6,950 nt of DNA, taken from the NCBI GenBank assembly GCA_004357005.1, contig SMWH01000133.1, forward strand, positions 1 to 6,950. The letters are read 5' to 3'. Position numbers and translations under genes: made by a program. Position 1 is the stretch's first letter. Each line of letters opens with the position of its first letter. Of this stretch, positions 6,716-6,950 are shown in pieces. A model generated the notes under the pieces. It worked only from the letters and a program-made list of their open reading frames with translations, did not search any database and was not told the origin of the DNA. The stretch comes from Gammaproteobacteria bacterium. GTDB lineage: Bacteria > Pseudomonadota > Gammaproteobacteria > SMWH01.

Positions 6716-6757
6716 GGTCGTGTTTCAGTGTGGCGCCGGGGGGCGCAATGGCTCAGA

Positions 6758-6763
6758 ATTCTA
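6758..6763 (-). promoter_or_regulatory. Possible -10 box of sdaA
   Basis: TAGAAT on the minus strand, 42 bases before the sdaA ATG, matches five of six -10 consensus positions. No -35 box is visible at 16-19 bp, so an activator would be needed or the match is chance. Confidence 0.2.
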
Positions 6764-6803
6764 CGCTGTTTGTCTGTGGGGACGGTCTCACAGGAATCGC
6801 GGG

Positions 6804-6910
6804 CTCCCGCAGGAGCGGCTTTCGCAGAAGCGAACTCCCGCAGGAGCGGCTTTCGCAGGAGCGAACTCCCGCAGGAGCGGCTTTCGTAGGAGCGGCCTTC
6901 CAGCCGCGAA
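6804..6910. repeat. 31-bp tandem repeats ending in a REP-like element
   Basis: Units begin CTCCCGCAGGAGCGGCTTTC at 6804, 6835 and 6866. The first two are 31 bp and differ at one position (GCAGAAGCGAA versus GCAGGAGCGAA). The third changes into TAGGAGCGGCCTTCCAGCCG followed by CGAA; its stem is GCGGC (6892-6896) and GCCGC (6903-6907). This is the typical gammaproteobacterial REP form. Each 31-bp unit is itself two related half units (GCAGGAGCGGCTTT and GCAGGAGCGAACTCC), so six half units are present. The cluster lies 89 to 195 bases upstream of the sdaA start. No RAYT transposase gene is in the window. Confidence 0.85.
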
Positions 6911-6950
6911 TTCATCAGACTATCAGAATGCCGAAATATACCCTTTATAC

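Larger units (their letters stand above)
6716..6950. other. Intergenic region upstream of sdaA
   Basis: It holds the sdaA leader and the 31-bp/REP cluster. The last 40 bases (6911-6950) are distinctly AT-richer than the rest and may be the promoter or start of a neighbouring gene outside the window. No complete gene is seen. Confidence 0.5.

Noticed and set aside
5450..6889. 479-codon plus-strand open frame across sdaA
   Set aside because: It is antisense to an unmistakable, full-length serine dehydratase, and its translation shows no recognisable domain. Long antisense frames are common in GC-rich coding DNA.
6804..6910. CRISPR array or transposon end
   Set aside because: The repeats are adjacent without spacers and the last has the REP hairpin; no transposase or target-site duplication is seen.

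Overview
The window looks like chromosomal DNA from a GC-rich gammaproteobacterium. The evidence is third-position-GC-biased codon use, a single-chain iron-sulfur L-serine dehydratase, a DUF4124/M23 envelope protein, and a REP-type repeat of the 'TAGGAGCGGC...GCCGCGA' class common in Pseudomonas, Xanthomonadales and purple sulfur relatives. The genus cannot be fixed from sequence alone. There is no prophage, transposase gene, CRISPR array, tRNA or rRNA.

Left part (1-2913, minus strand): a MATE-family efflux transporter (1561-2913) is followed after one base by a GTG-started TPR protein of the SPINDLY/O-GlcNAc-transferase family (GT41). The latter runs off the left edge, so only its first 519 codons are present. 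The two are almost certainly one translationally coupled operon. A 186-bp gap (2914-3099) separates the transporter from a divergent plus-strand gene.

Centre (3100-5054): a plus-strand polyisoprenyl-phosphate glycosyltransferase (GT2, GtrB/DPM1-like, two C-terminal membrane helices) converges on a minus-strand secreted DUF4124 + M23 metallopeptidase. Their 3' ends overlap by 16 bp, with no terminator between them.

Right part (5012-6950): the 281-bp spacer between the M23 gene and the upstream, same-strand L-serine dehydratase gene (5336-6715) is filled by five 57-bp tandem repeat units. One unit supplies the most likely start codon and ribosome binding site of the M23 gene. A perfect 11-bp-arm palindrome lies inside the M23 signal-peptide coding region. 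A hairpin in the outermost repeat unit can act as a terminator, probably for the dehydratase. Upstream of the dehydratase lies a second repeat cluster, three 31-bp units ending in a REP-like hairpin.

The genes do not form one obvious pathway. Two glycosyltransferases and a cell-wall peptidase suggest an envelope or protein-glycosylation neighbourhood, with the dehydratase as a central-metabolism neighbour. I see no clear new multi-gene system. The most unusual signal is the way the repeat array and palindrome are built into the 5' end of the M23 peptidase gene.
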